From JBJYKD01 sp049310025 (GTDB lineage Bacteria; Bacillota; Thermosediminibacteria; Thermosediminibacterales; Tepidanaerobacteraceae), in the NCBI RefSeq assembly GCF_049310025.1, contig NZ_JBJYKD010000046.1, forward strand, positions 1-14,886: 14,886 nucleotides of DNA. Direction: 5' to 3'. Positions 12,901 through 14,886 of the stretch are shown here, piece by piece. The notes beneath the pieces are model-generated. The model ran no database searches. It had not been told where the DNA came from and worked only from the letters and a program-made list of their open reading frames with translations. Each line of letters begins with the position of its first letter. Positions within the stretch are counted from its first letter, which is position 1. A program made the translations under genes and the position numbers.

Positions 12901-14886
12901 GCCTCCTCTGAGCGTGTATGAGGAAGTTTATCAGGTAGAAATAACGGGCCAGGATTTCAGTATAAGTTTTGATAAGACAAAAGGCACTATGACATCCTAT
13001 GTCTATAAAGGTAAGCAATTGATTAAAGAAGGGCCGATTCCAAATTACTGGAGAGCTCCAAACGATAACGATAAAGGAAACGGAATGCCAGCAAGATGCG
13101 CCACATGGAGGTTGGCGGGCTTAAACAGGCAGGTAAGTGATGTAACTGTATCACCTCTAAACGATAAAGTAGTAAAAATAGAAGTAAACGGGACCTTGCC
13201 CACTACTGCACCCTCCCAGTATAAAATGACATTTACTGTATACGGAAGCGGCGATGTTCTTGTGGATAACGTCCTGGTTCCGGGCTCAAAATCCTTGCCT
13301 GAGATACCGGAAGTGGGGACGATTATAACCATGCCGGCAGGATTTGAAAATATCAGATGGTACGGCAGAGGCCCGCAAGAAAACTATTGGGACAGAAATA
13401 CCGGAGCCGATGTGGGAGTATATAGCAGTACAGTGGATGAGCAATTTTTCTCATACATTGAGCCTCAGGAAACAGGAAACAAAACGGATGTAAGATGGGT
13501 GACTTTGACAGACAGCAGTGGTGTCGGTCTTATGGCAGTCGGGCTTCCTTTACTGGAAGTGAATGCATTGCATTATACACCCTGGGACCTGGACAGTGTG
13601 GATCATCCGTATAAATTAAACAGGAAAGATGATATAACATTAAGATTGAATTATCATCAGATGGGTGTTGGAGGAGATAATAGCTGGGGTGCAAGACCTC
13701 ATCCTGAATTCACATTATACGCCAATAAAACATATTCATACAGCTATAGATTGTTGCCCGTTGATTTAAATGAGATGGATCCGATGCAGGAAAGCAAGAC
13801 GGCAGTAATTTTATCTCCCCTTTCTGGTATTAAAATAAATGGCAAATCGCTGGATACATTTGACAGCAACGTATATGAATATCAAATCACTTATCCTAAG
13901 GGCAAAATTACCGAAATACCGGTTGTCGAAGCTGTTCCTTCCAGCGATGCTGTAAAAGTCAATGTAAAACAGGCTGAAATATTACCCGGACAGGCTGTAA
14001 TTACCGCTATAAATCCGCTGGGAGAAAGATTCACGTATACTATAGAGTTCAATTTGACCACAGAAATTTATGCAAGTGATGTAGACTGGGAAAGCGCCAC
14101 GGTTGGCTGGAGTACGATCAAGAAGGATAAAAGTATAGATTGGAATACAATTACGCTATATGACGGTACAAAGGATATAACCTTCAACAAAGGGATCGGG
14201 ACCCATGCAAATTCTGAAATTATATATGATGTGGCGGGAAAAGGCTACCAAGCTTTTCAGGCGTATGTCGGGCTTGACAGAGAAGCCAGTAACAGCGGCT
14301 CTATAGTCTTCCAGGTTTATGTGGATGACACCAAGATATTTGACAGCGGAACGATGAGAAGAAATACCCCGGCAATACCTGTAAATGTAGATCTGACTGG
14401 AGCAAATAAATTAAAACTGGTTGTTACTGACAACGGAGATGGAAATAGCAATGACCACGCTGATTGGGCCGACGCCAAGTTTATATTAAAAGATGATACG
14501 ACTCCTCCATCCGACGTAAGTAATGTCAAGGTAGTAGCAGATGTCGAATCACTGACACTGACATGGACCAACCCGCAGGATGCCGATTTAAACAAGATAT
14601 GGATAAAATTAACGGATGGTCAGGGCTTTGAAAAATCAGTTTATGCATCGGTATATGATACTTCAGTGACAATAGATGACTTAACGGGTGGAGTAAATTA
14701 TGCAATAACTATAAAAGCGGTGGATACTTACTGGAATACTTCTGAAGGAATAACCGTCACCGGCACTCCGTTAAAAGCTCCTGTGAATGAGCCGCTAGTA
14801 ACCATAACCGGCCCCGATACGGTGCAGGCCGGAAGTGAATTTAAACTGAACATAGGCCTGAAGAGCGTGGCGGACAGCGTATATTC
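9974..14886 (+). CDS. Secreted multidomain GH2 beta-galactosidase (cut by window end)
   Basis: An open frame of at least 1637 residues with no stop before the edge. It begins with a Sec signal peptide (MGKRRK, hydrophobic core, likely cut after A27 in ALA). The GH2 sugar-binding domain (about 75-250), Ig-like domain (255-365) and TIM barrel follow. Catalytic acid/base is E492 (LGNEAG) and nucleophile E555 (CEYAHAMGNS); the metal-site NVESHG is kept. Between WDFVDQALLW (586-595) and YAYGGDWGDNPND (from 816), contiguous in LacZ, a LamG-like domain (about 605-800) is inserted. Domain 4, the beta-galactosidase small-chain domain (about 980-1260), a cadherin-like module, NPCBM (about 1364-1505), FN3 (about 1510-1595) and the start of a cohesin-like domain follow. 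It should cleave terminal beta-galactosides outside the cell, feeding MglBAC. Coding DNA looks more AT-rich than the mgl genes. Confidence 0.93.
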   Translation, partial: MGKRRKSIVLFVMLIFLLSNVNVAALADATWSGDEWNNKPAVFKINVEPAHAYFIPFDTVENALKYAATLEKESSPYVKSLNGKWKFKWSPNPASKPANFYDPNYDVNNWGEITVPGNWETQGYDYPIYTNITYPWAGYEPVSPPKAPTIYNPVGSYRTTFTIPENWDGRKIYLSFQGVQSAFYVWVNGRQVGYSEDSMTPKDFDITPFIQPGENVLAVEVYRWSDGYYLEDQDMIRLSGIFRDVFLYSKPKVNIWDFSVATDLDEQYVNATLTLNVELRNLTAAEGVYSVEAQLYDDQQAVLPSPVVINADVTGRNEVIVSTNQVIENPKKWSSEYPNLYTIVLSLKDPDGNIIETTSSRIGFREVEIKDKQILINGKKVLFKGVNRHEIDPVLGKTMTKERMIQDIKIMKQFNINAVRTCHYPDDPLWYDLCDEYGLYVMDEANVESHGVSGSVPKSDPNWTAAVIDRAQSMVERDKNHPSVVIWSLGNEAGSGSNFQAEADWIHQNDIQKRPVHYEGMNSVADIYSQMYASVETVESYAKNPNNTKPYLQCEYAHAMGNSVGDLYQYWNVYRAYPILHGGFIWDFVDQALLWPVPAKKTVKDLSANQFAADVTGTIYDTGDVTYGKVLKGYALLPQSDKLGFTGKQPFTLEAWVYPKSKASHQVILAKGDTQYALKTDGRGENLEFFIYDSTAKWIAVNSPLPADWVNKWHHVAGINDGNTLKLYIDGNIVNTKDVSSNSINQGNNYVLGIGRDLETGRGFNGLIDKVRIYNKALTIDELNSNTRTPEDEGVVAWFDFENINEEKAYKDDYYYAYGGDWGDNPNDGNFCANGLISIDRTPQPEIYEVKKVYQNILIKPVDLLKGKIEIVNEHLFTNLKDEYNAKWVLKEDNEIIQQGNLTADDLDVAPQTMKEITIPFTKPSSLKAGAEYWLNISFTLKNNKLWAQAGYEIAKEQFEIPFSTPVAPSLNINSMPPLSVYEEVYQVEITGQDFSISFDKTKGTMTSYVYKGKQLIKEGPIPNYWRAPNDNDKGNGMPARCATWRLAGLNRQVSDVTVSPLNDKVVKIEVNGTLPTTAPSQYKMTFTVYGSGDVLVDNVLVPGSKSLPEIPEVGTIITMPAGFENIRWYGRGPQENYWDRNTGADVGVYSSTVDEQFFSYIEPQETGNKTDVRWVTLTDSSGVGLMAVGLPLLEVNALHYTPWDLDSVDHPYKLNRKDDITLRLNYHQMGVGGDNSWGARPHPEFTLYANKTYSYSYRLLPVDLNEMDPMQESKTAVILSPLSGIKINGKSLDTFDSNVYEYQITYPKGKITEIPVVEAVPSSDAVKVNVKQAEILPGQAVITAINPLGERFTYTIEFNLTTEIYASDVDWESATVGWSTIKKDKSIDWNTITLYDGTKDITFNKGIGTHANSEIIYDVAGKGYQAFQAYVGLDREASNSGSIVFQVYVDDTKIFDSGTMRRNTPAIPVNVDLTGANKLKLVVTDNGDGNSNDHADWADAKFILKDDTTPPSDVSNVKVVADVESLTLTWTNPQDADLNKIWIKLTDGQGFEKSVYASVYDTSVTIDDLTGGVNYAITIKAVDTYWNTSEGITVTGTPLKAPVNEPLVTITGPDTVQAGSEFKLNIGLKSVADSVY

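Overview
The window looks like a piece of a Gram-positive, probably anaerobic and possibly thermophilic Clostridia chromosome. This is inference from tandem SAM-I riboswitches, a textbook sigma-A promoter, strong GGAGG ribosome binding sites with frequent GTG and TTG starts, AT-rich intergenic DNA around moderately GC-rich genes, an archaeal/thermophile-type PGI/PMI isomerase and a very large secreted glycoside hydrolase. I cannot name a genus.

Layout. (1) Positions 1-472 are the minus-strand control region of a gene that lies off the left edge. A perfect TTGACA-N17-TATAAT promoter (444-472) is followed by two almost identical SAM-I (S-box) riboswitches (316-414, then 152-250), each with its own intrinsic terminator (274-300 and 110-137). 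(2) Positions 473-766 are a divergent intergenic region. It holds a GC-richer island of unknown nature, a Shine-Dalgarno followed by a start-stop pair, a candidate -10 box and a 24-bp inverted repeat that may be the operator of the next gene. (3) Positions 767-9800 hold eight plus-strand genes in one apparent operon: ROK repressor, GatY-type class II ketose-bisphosphate aldolase, PGI/PMI-type SIS isomerase, PfkB sugar-phosphate kinase (FruK/LacC type), mglB, mglA and mglC (galactose/glucose ABC importer), and a ROK sugar kinase. (4) From 9974 to the right edge runs a secreted GH2 beta-galactosidase of at least 1637 residues. It has a LamG-like domain nested inside its catalytic barrel and NPCBM, FN3 and probable cohesin-like modules at its C-terminal side. 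The window cuts it off.

How the genes work together (inference). The exported GH2 enzyme releases galactose (and glucose, if the substrate is lactose) outside the cell. MglBAC imports the monosaccharide. The ROK kinase makes hexose-6-phosphate, the SIS isomerase makes ketohexose-6-phosphate, the PfkB kinase makes the 1,6-bisphosphate, and the class II aldolase splits it to triose phosphates. The locus therefore encodes a complete route from outside sugar to triose phosphate, running through fructose or tagatose phosphates, under a ROK repressor closely similar to the ROK kinase at the other end of the operon. The best candidates for new biology are the tandem riboswitches with separately matched expression platforms, the possibility that the isomerase/kinase/aldolase trio runs a galactose-6-P to tagatose route without LacAB, and the nested LamG domain in the beta-galactosidase.
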